Source: Alentia gelatinosa (Eukaryota > Annelida > Polychaeta > Phyllodocida > Polynoidae). From it: a stretch of DNA of 64,000 nt. The notes under the pieces are model-generated. The model saw only the letters and a program-made list of their open reading frames with translations, did no database searches and had not been told where the DNA came from. A program made the position numbers and the translations under genes. The stretch spans positions 38,267,218 to 38,331,217 of the forward strand of contig OX465590.1 of the NCBI GenBank assembly GCA_950022655.1, in the 5' to 3' direction. Below are positions 34,144-44,442 of this stretch, piece by piece. Numbering within the stretch: position 1 is the first letter of the stretch; every line of letters starts with the position of its first letter.

Positions 34144-34778
34144 TAGGACCATAACCGTTTTGAAGATGGAGGTGAGGATAATACTTCTCCACTCTTACCT
34201 TTCTTCTTCCTTCCAGTACCTGAGCCGGAAATGACGTCACGTACACTGCACCGCGTCCCCTTATGACGTCATGTCCGCCATTACCGACACCCGGATGACC
34301 TTTACCTGGCTCCTCTCGCCAAACCAATTCTGGTACTTTTTCTGGGGTTTCTTGTACATTCTTTTTCATTTAGCCTGGTTCGTGAATTTTCGTGATCCCC
34401 TTCTTCACTGGGGAAAACACGGAGATGGGGTTAATGACATTTAGTTAGGGATAAGAAAGGAACCGAAGCCATTGAATTCTGATTTTCGGTTTTCATCAGG
34501 AAATTATTTACTGAACTAATACCGGGACTGCGCTGTGCACGTAACTGTGTCCAATTGGTTTGAAAGTGGACATTTAATTCTGTGAATTTTTAAGGATTCA
34601 GCTTTTCTTTTGTGGCTTGTCAAATTGTTTTCAATTGATTGCATTTAGACAGGGATACTATAGTTGTCTATGAAACCAAGCAGCCAACCGTATCTGAGGT
34701 ATTTGCTTAGGAGTTTGTCATGCTTATCGCTCCAGAGAGATAACTTCAACCCAGAGGGAAGAGGGAGTTTTGCACCTG
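34144..34778. other. Stretch without a recognised gene
   Basis: An 88-codon frame on the - strand (34369 to 34103) overlaps the A6 end and has no recognised domain. Nothing else supportable. Confidence 0.35.
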
Positions 34779-35182
34779 AGGCCCAATACACATCTACCAA
34801 TTCAGGATTGAACGATTAGTTTCCAAATCGTATAGGAGTTGGTGAGCTTGTCCCAGGAGAATTACGTAATACCTCGGCCCGTGTCGGCCACCCAATCAAG
34901 CGCCATTTACCAACATTCCGTTGTCGGCAACTAGATTTATCAACATGTTGATAAACTTTTGGCCACAGCTTTAGGAAAATAGAAACCACAACTTGTCAGC
35001 AACAAAATATCATCTGAAGGAGGTGGTTCACTAATCAATGCCTGACCCTTGCCTAGCTGTGTTACATCTACCGACTACGGCCGACTCCGTTAGGATGCCT
35101 CACCTGAGACAAATAACTGTCTATTTGTTGCCGAAAAAGGTACATAAATGTTCCGAAATCGATACATGTGTATTTGGCTTTA
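34779..35182 (-). mobile_element. Family A MITE, copy A7
   Basis: About 404 bp: GAGGCCCAATACACATCTAC to the inverse CGATACATGTGTATTTGGC then TTTA. It holds the perfect palindrome TTTATCAACATGTTGATAAA at 34936-34955. Confidence 0.8.
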
Positions 35183-35528
35183 GCTAGTTGCAAGGCATTT
35201 GAGGTGAGCGCGATTCTACGGCGCCTCAGAGGTGGTTGCGGCGTGGTGCTGTAGGCCTACTATTAGACTGGCCTCAGTCCCTGTGTCTTACCCCTCCACC
35301 CCTTCTGAGTGACACAGGGACTGGTCTCATCCGTAATCGGCCGTGTAGACTGGCGCGATTTTGCGCCACACTCCCCAAGCAGAGGTCTGGCTACTGGTCA
35401 GGATATCTGCTGGGAGATTGATACCCTCTCACTTTGATCTCAATCGAGACATAGTCAGGAGCAGGCAAAATATATTGCTATGACAGCCAGGGAACTGGAG
35501 GAGGGGAGGGGGGAGGGGTAGAGGGAGG

Positions 35529-36057
35529 GGTACACGGTCATCTCGGCCCCATCGGCATCTCGGACCCCTTTTTGTGCGGTCATCTCGGCCCCCTCATGGC
35601 CGCGTTTCACACTCCCGCCTTCGTGGGTTCAGGGAAGGGTTAATGTTAGGGAAAGGGTTAGGTTTAGGGATAGGGTTAGGGTTAGGGATAGGGATAGGGT
35701 TAGGGTTAGCGTTAAGGTTTGGGATAGGGTTAAGGTTTGGGATAGGGTTAAGGTTTGGGATAGGGTTAGGGATAGGGTTTGGGTCAGGTTTAGGGTTAAT
35801 GGTTTGGGATAGGGTTATCACACATGTTTTGTAAGATATGCTTTTGTTTTGTAAGATTTTTTATTGCGGATAATAGACAAATGATATAATACAGCAAAGC
35901 TAAGAATCCGTATTTTGGGTAAGTAATCACATTGGAAGGCATTTCCCGTTTTCGCGCATGAAGGCTAGAAAGCGGGGGGGGGGGGGCCGAGGTGCCGATG
36001 GGTCCGAGATGCCGTAAGGGGTCCGAGATGCCAAAGGGGCCGAGACGTCCGGGAACC
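35529..36057. mobile_element. Telomere-core foldback element P
   Basis: 529 bp flanked by the 8-bp direct repeat GAGGGAGG (35521-35528 and 36058-36065). Termini GGTACACGGTCATCTCGGCC and the inverse of GGTTCCCGGACGTCTCGGCC are similar. The left arm has three ATCTCGGNCCCC words, the right arm four inverse words. The core (35634-35815) is a long degenerate TTAGGG/TAGGGA tract, followed by AT-rich DNA and a G-run (about 35974-35986). The inverted partner near 37930 shows the site without P. The flank is purine-rich, so the 8-bp match is less certain than in N1 and O. Confidence 0.8.
35634..35815 (+). repeat. Telomere-like tract in P
   Basis: About 180 bp of GGGTTA/GGGATA hexamers and variants. 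The long open frames on both strands (Gly/Leu/Ile on +, Pro/Asn on -) are translations of this repeat. Confidence 0.9.
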
Positions 36058-36466
36058 GAGGGAGGTATAGGGTAACAGGGAGTGGCTTGGGGTTATGAAC
36101 AGCAGATTCTGGTCAGAGTGGACAAGTCTTTCATTCATGGGCCAGTCAGAGATGGATATATTCTTTATTCTGATTGTATTTCATGATTTAATGAATGTTC
36201 ATAATCAAAGACTTGAGCAAGTCTAGCCTACTATCTGCAGTTGGCTGCTGGTGGGGGCCACCGTCCCCGTTACCTCCATTGAACAAATTGTTATGAGCTA
36301 TTAATAGCTCTAGTGAGGTATTTATGCGATCCACCCGTGATTTGCGATGTTTTACAAGCGGGAGACTTACCTCCTTTTCTCTTCTTAGAGAGTCTAGTAG
36401 TCCTGGTAGGCTCTGTAGACTTTCCCATTTTCAGCATGGATATGATGGTAAATTTAGTGTATTTGG

Positions 36467-36725
36467 TGTTTTATTACCCACCTAATACGGACTATATTAA
36501 GATTATGGAGCCTACAGATCGCTACTGAGTATAGATTCCGGAAATTGGTATTCTCCTACAAGAATACTACTCTTCTACGAGAATGCGGCTTCTTCAGCCA
36601 CCTGACAGGCATTAAAGTAATTATCTTAAACAAACGATGCACAGCACTTGCGTCAAATTTCGATTTATTTAAAAGATTTTTGCCTGATGTTTGGTCAGTG
36701 AGTTAAAAAGATAATAAATACATTA
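36467..36725 (+). mobile_element. Family F module next to H2
   Basis: Starts TTTTATTACCCACCTAATAC and has GGAGCCTACAGATCGCTACT, the inverse of the 6.5 kb fragment. It ends at GATAATAAATA just before the H2 hairpin, so F and H2 probably form one two-module element. Confidence 0.5.
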
Positions 36726-36868
36726 CCATGATTCGGATTTGTGTGGCCGTATTTTCCTTGTAGTTGACACTACGCAGTTCTCCCCGCTATCGCTCAGAGT
36801 ATTACTGCGCGTCAACTACGCGGAGAATACGGCCACTCAGATCGAAATCATGATAATATTTTGTATAT
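36722..36868. mobile_element. Family H foldback hairpin, copy H2
   Basis: Arms AATACATTACCATGATTCGG, then GTGGCCGTATTTTCC, mirrored by GGAGAATACGGCCACTCAG, ATCGAAATCATG and ATAATATTTTGTATATAC. The inner part contains CTATCGCTCAGAGTATTACT. C3 follows immediately. Confidence 0.75.
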
Positions 36869-36870
36869 AC

Positions 36871-37186
36871 TATGGGGAAACCAAACAAGAGTTAGTCGTG
36901 TTGTTGTTTATCGCATGACGGCAAGATCGTCTATTACTGCGCGAAGCGAAGCCAAGAGCAGTAATACACGATCTTGCCGGAGTGCGATGAACAATAACAT
37001 GACTAACTCGAGTTTGGTTTAGAATTTATCCTACCCCGCCCATCTAAATTACTTCTACATTAACAAATGACGTCATTTGTCAAGTGTATCCCACTAGCGC
37101 GATATTTTTCATTTTTCTGAACTCTAGACCGAATACAGTGACCCAATGTTAAGCCTATGGAGTTTTTTTATTAGGGGTAGGATAAA
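36871..37186 (-). mobile_element. Family C modular foldback element, copy C3
   Basis: The most complete C copy. Hairpin TATGGGGAAACCAAACAAG / TAACTCGAGTTTGGTTTAG, with inner stem GGCAAGATCG / CGATCTTGCC and loop GCGAAGCGAAGCCAAGAGC. The TIR module runs from TTATCCTACCCCGCCC to GGGGTAGGATAAA with the dyad ACAAATGACGTCATTTGT. Confidence 0.85.
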
Positions 37187-37752
37187 GTCTGGAGCTGCAC
37201 GGATAAGGGTTTTCCAAGTCCTTGAGTCTGTCAGAGAGGGAGACCCATGTCGGGTGGAAAGTGTAACCCTTGCCCGTGCACATTCTATTTATTTATTTTT
37301 TTTTTTTTTCAAATAAAAACATTACAATCACCCGGACCTTGGGCGTTATTTTTCCTTGCGAGGTCCCGGAACATGTATACAATAAACAGGAACAAAACGA
37401 CAGGACATATACAAATAAACAATACAGGACAGATACAGTTTTGCACATGGATACTGGGTATGGAAAACCTGTTGATAGTGGTGGCATAGGCCTACGCATC
37501 ATCAAGGGTCTTTGTTTACAAAAACATGTTGGGCAACGTCAAACATGAGCCTTTCCGGCACACTGCGACACAGAATTTCTCAAGATTCCGACATATTAAC
37601 GATGCAGTAACCTTATCGGAGCTATAACGCAAACACTGCGTCCCCGGCGTAATGTAAACAAATGTATTCCTGCCTTAAGATGCTGAGAATAAAGAAAATG
37701 ATTTATTGCATGGCGCATACAAAAGACCAAAGACAACGCGGTGGGGCTGAGG

Positions 37753-38070
37753 TAGACTTGCTCAAGTCTTTGATTATGAACATTCATTGAATAATTAATC
37801 ACAATCAGAATAAAGTTCATGAAAGTATGTATCCTTCTCTGACTGGCCCATGAATCAAAGACTAGTCCACTAAGAACAGAATCTCCTGTTTATGGCCCCA
37901 AACCACTCCCTGTAACCCTATACTTCCTCCTCCCCCTCCCCCTCCTCTCCTCCAGTTCCCTGGCCGCCTGTGTTGTGTTAGCAACAAATTTAGCCTACTC
38001 CTGACTGTGACCCGATTAAGATCAAAGTGAGAGGGTATCAATCTCCCATCAGATATCTGACCAATAGCCA
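37753..38070 (-). repeat. Inverted segmental duplication, right arm
   Basis: Reverse-complement partner of 35389-36225 without element P. The unoccupied site reads GTAACCCTATACTTCCTCC at about 37910-37930 on the + strand. Confidence 0.8.
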
Positions 38071-38152
38071 TGATTTCTGTTTAGAGAGTGTTGGAAATAC
38101 TAGCGCTATATAGCGCCAGAAATCTAACACCATTACCTATTGTACCAGTCCC

Positions 38153-38457
38153 TTTATCCTACCCCTAATATAAAATCCCACAGGCCTAATACTGAGTTTC
38201 CGTATGCCACACTGACTGGCATACGGAGTTTTATATGCCACTAGTGGCATACAGAATTGTTATCACGTAATATTCCACAATCCAGGAGACGGCGTAGGAT
38301 AAAATCAAAATCTGATTCGTTTTAATCTTGGCCGCCGTTTACCACTCCTTGAGTTCTGGCTCCAGACTTCACTCAGCTTCGCCTCATGAAGTCACTATGC
38401 CAAACTCAAGTCTTGGCATACGGTGGCCAAGATTAAAACTCATCCGGTTTTACGATA
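38153..38457 (+). mobile_element. Family D modular foldback element, copy D2
   Basis: TIR module starts TTATCCTACCCCTAATAT and ends GCGTAGGATAAAATC. Hairpin GTTTTAATCTTGGCCGCCG / CGGTGGCCAAGATTAAAAC, ending GGTTTTACGATA. The inner loop CAGCTTCGCCTCATG is retained. Confidence 0.85.
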
Positions 38458-38616
38458 GTATCCCAGCGAGGAGAGTAGACATAGGATGCAGGGACTGGAG
38501 CCAGTCTAGGGCTGAGGGTATTCTTCACAGGCCGTGAGTCCCTGTCGTCCATCTCAGGGTGGCTGATTAGTCTATGAATTCTGATCCTTTCCTTGCTATT
38601 AAGCCAGTCTTAGTAA

Positions 38617-38913
38617 TTATCCTACCCCTAATATAAAATCCCATAGGCTTAACATTGAGTTTCCGTATGCCACGCTGACTGGCATACAGAGTTTTATATG
38701 CCACTAGTGGCATACAGAATTATTATAACATAATATTCCACAATCGAGGAGAGAGGGTAGGATAAGATCAAAACCTGATTCATTTTAATCTTGGCCGCCG
38801 CATTTTAATCTTTGGCTCCGGACTTCACTCGGCTTCGCCTCATGAAGTCACTATGCCAAACTCCAGTCGTGGCATATGGTGGCCAAGATTAAAACTCATC
38901 CAGTTTTACGATA
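38617..38913 (+). mobile_element. Family D modular foldback element, copy D3
   Basis: Same layout as D2, 160 bp downstream and in the same orientation. It ends CATCCAGTTTTACGATA. The inner hairpin has lost a short part of its left side. Confidence 0.85.
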
Positions 38914-39687
38914 ATCATAGACACTTCTCATTTACACACTAGGTAATGTCCTTCCCTTTCGTTATACAATGATACATACACATCGATATTCAGAATTTGG
39001 CGACAATATGATAAAGATTTCCGTATTTTGTTATGTGATTGTCCACACTTTGCACTAAACCAATTCAGTTTTATTACTGAACTAGTGTTTTCTATAACAT
39101 TGCAGAGTAAATAAAAATTGGAATTTAAATAGTTTTGGCAAGAAATTTCCATCATTTTCATCAATTGATTGCATTTGCCTCCGTGCACATTACTAGGGGC
39201 AGTGAAATAGCACTTAAACACTTGTTTACAATAATATTTTGTAGTTATTGAATATGGAAAAAATGCCTCTCTACCATGCTTAAAATATAATTGATCAGAA
39301 ATATGTGTAATAGGAGCAATGAAGTGATATGGCTAAAATGTTGAAAAACTTATCACATGCCTTACACCTATGATAGTTGGAAAACACATAAATATTTACA
39401 CATAGTATGGGACCGGAGCTGGGCTCCGTCGCCATACTTAGGCACTTAGTATCAAAGATTAGCTTAACGATGACTGAATAAGCCAACGTATTAATTTCCG
39501 CCTTAGTTGGGCTTTCCAGTCAGGCACTCTAATTGAGTCTTGGATATAAATCAGGCTTATATGGACAAGGAAGGTATAATGTTGTGCCAGACATATGTAT
39601 CAGTGCCTGTCATATAATAGATAATAGTAGTATGGAATGGAATACGCAATATAACAGAAATACCATAAGATTTTGTAATACTTCAGT
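38914..39687. other. Stretch without a recognised gene
   Basis: AT-rich low-copy DNA. Frames of 60-97 codons have no recognised domain. Confidence 0.35.
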
Positions 39688-39983
39688 ATTATCATCTCAC
39701 CCCGGTATTTTTCTCCATATGCTTAACATTAGAAACTTATACTCAATGGCCTTAAAGGTAGTCTACCCAATACTCAATGGCTAATTTGGTGAGTTATTTC
39801 ATTAATAATTGATGTTAGATGGGATGAGATAAGATCAGAAACCCATGAGATGAAAATAACTTGTTCCGTACTCCAACGAGTTCAACTGCGGAGGAATTCA
39901 CTAAGCGAATTGATTGAATTACTCCGCGGCCGAACTCGGTCTAGTATAAGGACCAAATTATTTTCATCTCGCGAGTTTCCCTC
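39688..39983 (+). mobile_element. Family E-b modular foldback element, copy E3
   Basis: TIR module from ATCATCTCACCCCGGTATTT through CTTAACATTAGAAACTTATA to GGGATGAGATAAGATC. The hairpin runs from GAAACCCATGAGATGAAAAT through CTTGTTCCGTACTCC, mirrored at CTAGTATAAGGACC, to TTTTCATCTCGCGAGTTTC. The inner stem GCGGAGGAATTCACTAAGCG / GAATTACTCCGC is much longer than in E4 and E5. Confidence 0.8.
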
Positions 39984-40301
39984 TAATTTCTCTCAGCCAC
40001 CAGTTGTAAGATACAATCACGTAGACTTACAATCTAATGTTGATTAGCGGAGACGGCACCAAAGGGCAGGTCTGCACACAGCGCGACAGACAGGGGAGTA
40101 AATGTGGGCTGAGGTGCTCGGTAAGATGAGAGGCGCTAAAGGGAGGAAGCTTGTTAGGCTGAGCCGTGAGAGACGGTCCTTGTCGACTGGGTGCAGAGTA
40201 CAATACACCCGCCATTACGCGTCTTGTTGGAGGGACAGTTACTACCGCTCTACTTGGCCTGATAGAATGAAGCGTACACAGTGGTGTGGGGAGGGAGAGG
40301 C

Positions 40302-41185
40302 AGAGAGAGAGAGAACGAGAAGAAGGAAGAAAGAAAGGAGAAGGCGATGGGGGAGGAGGAGGAGGACAAGAAGAAGAAGAAGATGAAGAAGAAGAAGAAG
40401 AAGAAGAAGAAGAAGAAGAAGAAGAAGAAGAAGAAGAAGAAGAAGAAGAAGAAAAGAAGTAGAATGAGGAGAAGAAGAAGAAAAGAAGTAGAATGAGGAG
40501 AAGAAGAAGAAGAAGAAGAAGAAGAAGAAGAAAAAAAAAGAAGTAGAATAAGGAGAAGAAGAAGAAAAGAAGTAGAATGAGGAGAAGAAGAAGAAGAAGA
40601 AGAAGAAGAAAAAAAAAAGAAGAAATGAAGTAGAATGAGGAGGTGAAGAAGAAGAAGAAGAAATGAAGTAGAATGAGGAGGTGAAGAAGAAGAAGAAAAG
40701 AAGTAGAATGAGGAGGAGAAGAAGAAGAAGAAGAAGAAGAAGAAGAAGAAGAAGAGAAGAAGAAATGAAGTAGAATGAGGAGGTGAAGAAGAAGAAGAAA
40801 AGAAGTAGGATGAGGAGGAGGAGGAGGAGAAGAAGAAGAAGAAGAAGAAGAAGAAGAAGAAGAAGAAGAAGAAAAGAAGTAGAATGAGGAGGTGAAGAAG
40901 AAGAAGAAGAAGAAGAAGAAGAAGAAGAAGAAGAAGAAGAAGAAGAAGGAAAGTAACGATAAGACGAAGAAATAAGGAAGATGGGAAAGAAGGAAATAAA
41001 TAAGAAGAGGAAGAACAACAACAACAACAACAACAACAACAAGAAAAGGAAGAGGGAGAAATAAGAACAACAAGGAGGAAAAGGAGGAGAAGAACAACAA
41101 GAATAAGAACAAGAACAACAAGAACAACAAGAACAACAAGAACAAGAACAACAAGAACAACAAGAACAAGAACAACAAGAAGTAA
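40302..41185 (+). repeat. 880-bp purine-rich microsatellite tract (GAA/GAG/AAC)
   Basis: Almost uninterrupted purines on the + strand: (GAA)n blocks interrupted by a recurring AAAAGAAGTAGAATGAGGAG unit (at least seven copies between 40451 and 40885), then (AAC)n and AAGAACAAC arrays to 41180. Long open frames on either strand (poly-Ser/Phe/Leu or poly-Lys/Glu) are artefacts of three-base periodicity. Confidence 0.95.
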
Positions 41186-41498
41186 AGTAGAAGAGGACGG
41201 GTAAACAGACAGAACAGGATAACATGCAGAGAAAATAGAGCCAAACATAGACAGATAGACCGAGAGACACAGACTGACGGACGCAGAGTTCGACAGCAGG
41301 AGAGAGAAGGAATTGGAGGAAACTGTAGAGATCCATCTTTCCGTTTCATTTTGCATCTGACCTTTTCTATTACCTTCAAACACATTTGAAGAAACTAATT
41401 TTTTTAATGTACTGCGCTTGTAAGTGTGATATATGCTGAGAGCCGTCCTGGCCTGATACTGGCTGCTTTTATTTTGTCTGAAGTGGAGGATGAACTAA

Positions 41499-42143
41499 TT
41501 TACCACTTGCCGACAAAAACGGCACCGATTAATTGAGTTCTCCTGAAGGTCGGTCGATGGTGCCCAACAACTGCGCGTCGGTGTTTAAGAGGGGACCCCC
41601 ACCTACCACGATAGGCCACGACATGCTTCCCGAACGCTACAATTTGAAATGGGGAAATCGTGACCTATCGGGAGAACAGTTTGAAATCGTAGAGCGTGGC
41701 AACGCCTTGGGAGGATCAATAACATAAACGCTGACCACGATATCTTCCCGATAGGCTATGATACCCTACGACAGGCTACAAAATTTCCAACATATTGAAA
41801 ATTATCGGGACCTCTACGATTGGCGTTTTCATCGCAGCCTATTGTGAGCTGTCGTAGATGGATCACAGAAACCTGTTCCACCTACCACGATTTTGCCAGA
41901 CCTCATGCTACAATCGGAATGGTATCGGGAAGGCCGTCGTAAGGCCAATCGGGACCAGAATCCTGGTAGGTGGGGGCAGGCTTTAAAGATCAGCGAGGGT
42001 GCAGTGTATTCCTTATTTCTGCTGCATTTGACAGGTCCGTACTGAAGTCGTTCGTTAGTGGCCTCGGTGAACACCGATCATGCCATTCGGCACCGCTGAC
42101 TGATTGTGTTAGATTTTGGTGTGGTAATTGTAAGGTGGAAACA
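41499..42143. mobile_element. Family K MITE, copy K2, with nested L
   Basis: Left end TTACCACTTGCCGACAAAAA then CGGCACCGATTAATTGAG; the right part has GGGTGCAGTGTATTCC and ends GTAAGGTGGAAAC. It is interrupted by element L. K words recur at 42228, 44204, 49018 and, as fragments, 45095, 57966 and 61690. Confidence 0.6.
41588..41984. mobile_element. TIR element L nested in K2
   Basis: About 397 bp: left TTAAGAGGGGACCCCCACC then TACCACGATAGG, right inverse TCCTGGTAGGTGGGGGCAGG then CTTTAA. The interior has repeated CGATAGG/ATCGGGA words. Its CCACCTACCACGAT core resembles the B and J TIRs. Confidence 0.75.
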
Positions 42144-42726
42144 AACGATTTTTGTTTAAATGTTACATAGCCCAACACCACTGACCGACTTTTGAGTTGA
42201 ATATATCTGTGGCGGAATGGAGTTGATTGTCAAAAATTGGTCAGCGACGACCTCAGTTTTCTTCAGAAAACAGCATTATTGCTGACCGCCACAGATAGGT
42301 TTACGAATGGAACCGCCGACCGACTTTTGTACATGGTGCATATAATTGGTAGCATTTTCTTTAGCAGGTGGAAACGCCACATTATGTAGGAGGAACTCAA
42401 TTAATCGGTGCTGTTTTTGTCGGCCAGTGGAAAATGACTTTAAGCAACACTTCATTAAAAGAAGCAAGAGGCATCTTTCAAACACATGTGGACCCTATAT
42501 AATCTTACATTTGTTCATTCACTCTCACATAAATAGAGACATTGTATAGGAATGGCATTTCTTGGAACATTGAATAAAATAGGCATTGAGAGTTTCCTAC
42601 TCTTACCTGCTGATAATGTCAACCTTTAACAAAGGTCCAGTGATATTTGGACTGAAAGTGAGTGACTCGTTCCTTGTCGTATGACCTGCTAACAATAAGC
42701 TGGTGACATCCACCCCCACAGAGCCT

Positions 42727-43152
42727 GGGCCTGTTGAATAATAGCCTCATATGTGAAGACCCTTTTCTGTACCTCGCATAGGTGTTATCGTTCCCTAAGA
42801 CAGTCTTAAATGGGATTCACACGATGGGATTCATGTACTTTACAGGGTGTTTTTCTGAGACAAATTCAGCTGAGATTCTGTATTCGAACACAATTTCTTC
42901 GTCTAAATTATAGGGTTTCATTTCCCTGTGACATGTTTTCCCCCTGTAATTGTTAAAAACATTTCCCACTAAAAAGGAACAGAATCGCATGAGATTTTGA
43001 ACCCTGTGAGGTACATGAATCGCACCGTGTGAATTCCATTTTAGCCGTCCATAAGGTCGCCCATAAGTGTTGAATAAAGTTTACCCACATCGTCCCTGGG
43101 TCTCTTCCGCGTAAAGAAAATGGTCTTCGTGCACGATCTTACAACTGGCCCC
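42727..43152. mobile_element. Family S TIR element, copy S2, split by Q2
   Basis: GGGCCTGTTGAATAATAGCC on the left, GATCTTACAACTGGCCCC on the right. Comparison with S1 (GACAGTCATAACCGTCC, 50381) shows that Q2 interrupts it. Confidence 0.75.
42809..43041. mobile_element. Family Q TIR element, copy Q2
   Basis: 233 bp: AATGGGATTCACACGATGGG to the inverse CGCACCGTGTGAATTCCATT, flanked by TTA/TA on both sides. The intact S1 copy gives the empty site. Confidence 0.85.
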
Positions 43153-44442
43153 TGTATTTTTGCATCATAGGAGTGCGTTTGCATTCATCCTATCGTGCAC
43201 CAGCAAAGCCTGACTAATTGACTCCAAACTCCATGATTCCGCGATGATTTTGATTTGTGCATCACAGAGCTCGCTTTTATCACATTTGGTATTACCATTT
43301 GTTTACCATCAGAATTCTAGTGTGCAACATAAATTTTATCAATTGGGAAAATATGAATATAATCCGTTTTAAATATACCTGAGGTATCAAAAACATGTTT
43401 CCCACTGACCTCGTGGGACCAATATTGTTTTGTGACAACTTGGAACCCTTACTAAACTTGTTGGACACAAATATTTTCAAATAATAATTGACACAACATA
43501 ATATTTGGCAACTGATAAGAAAACCTCCTTTGATTGCCTCCAAATAAAACCGCAGTTTGAGAATTCCTTCCTTGATATAAAGCGTAATTTATTCATCTGG
43601 TTTTGTTATCTGAAGTCATTATCAGAATTTCGAATTCTACCGCCACCACTAGAGTCACGAAACTAAACAGCCCTGAATCTCTCAGCTGACTTGGGAGTTC
43701 CTTTTTACTCTACCTTAAATCTCGATAATCAAATTACTACCCCAATTGTTTTATTCTCCAGCCAATTTAAGTTCCGTTTCTTTCACCAAGCACCATCTTC
43801 TTAATTAGTATTAACTGCACATGATTCCCCTGCAACCGGAGCACCTACTTCTTCTACTGACCTAATTAGCTTCAATTACCAACACCCTGCAGCTAGTGTG
43901 ATGTGTAGGGTGATGCACCGGCATGGAATAGTCATATCATAATGACCCCCAATAAAAGTATGGAAACCTATTAAAGTATGCCCACTTCCAAGTGGTGTAA
44001 TATCTGTCTATGTATTTCTAATCTGTGTCCTTTTGCGACTGGCTAGGTTGAAAATCATTTATCAATATGAATCCTATATTCAATAAACCTTTATAAAAAA
44101 AAATATTAAAAAAACAACTATTAAACAAAGCTGCTGGAAGGTGGTCTCCCGTATGACTTGCCTTAATTTTTTTTTTATCTTAGCCTCGTATAAACGTTCA
44201 CTGGCATTTTCCACTGGCTGACGAAAACGCCACCAATTTATTGAGTTCTCCTAAAAGTCGGTTGGTGATGGCTGCACATCAGTATCTAAAGAGTTGTGAG
44301 GGTGTAGTGTCATGCCTTGTTTCTGCCGCATGTAACAGGTGAATGCTTACAATGACCATGGTGCTGGTAACCATATTATATAATCTCTGCACAATTAATT
44401 AATTTGGTACGTGAACTTACATGAAGACATCTCGTTTCATCC
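43153..44442. other. Mostly unannotated; K fragment at 44204-44345
   Basis: Low-copy DNA except for the K piece TTTTCCACTGGCTGACGAAA (44209) to TTTCTGCCGCATGTAACAGG. No gene supported. Confidence 0.4.

Larger units (their letters stand above)
35389..36225 (+). repeat. Inverted segmental duplication, left arm
   Basis: Reverse complement of 37753-38070 once element P is removed. Shared words are GATTGATACCCTCTCACTTT, CCAGGGAACTGGAGGAG, TATAGGGTAACAGGGAGTGG, CATGGGCCAGTCAGAGA and CATAATCAAAGACTTGAGCA. Confidence 0.8.
42228..43152 (+). repeat. Segmental duplication 2, left copy
   Basis: Collinear with 49018-50505: the K-type segment (TCAAAAATTGGTCAGCGACG), AACACATGTGGACCC, GCCTTTAACAAAGG-type text, and element S. 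This copy has Q2 inside S and shows the site without Y (ATTGTATAGGAATGG at about 42542). Confidence 0.8.

Noticed and set aside
35634..35815. A true telomere or chromosome fusion scar
   Set aside because: The tract is degenerate, short, and lies centrally in a TIR-like element with flanking duplication. Similar tracts occupy the same place in N1, N3 and O.
35574..35834. Open frames rich in Gly-Leu-Gly-Ile and Asn-Pro
   Set aside because: Translation of the degenerate TTAGGG tract in element P.
40027..41385. Very long open frames (up to 452 codons) on both strands
   Set aside because: They are translations of the GAA/GAG/AAC microsatellite (poly-Ser, Phe, Leu, Lys, Glu). Triplet periodicity keeps frames open; there is no domain or splice context.
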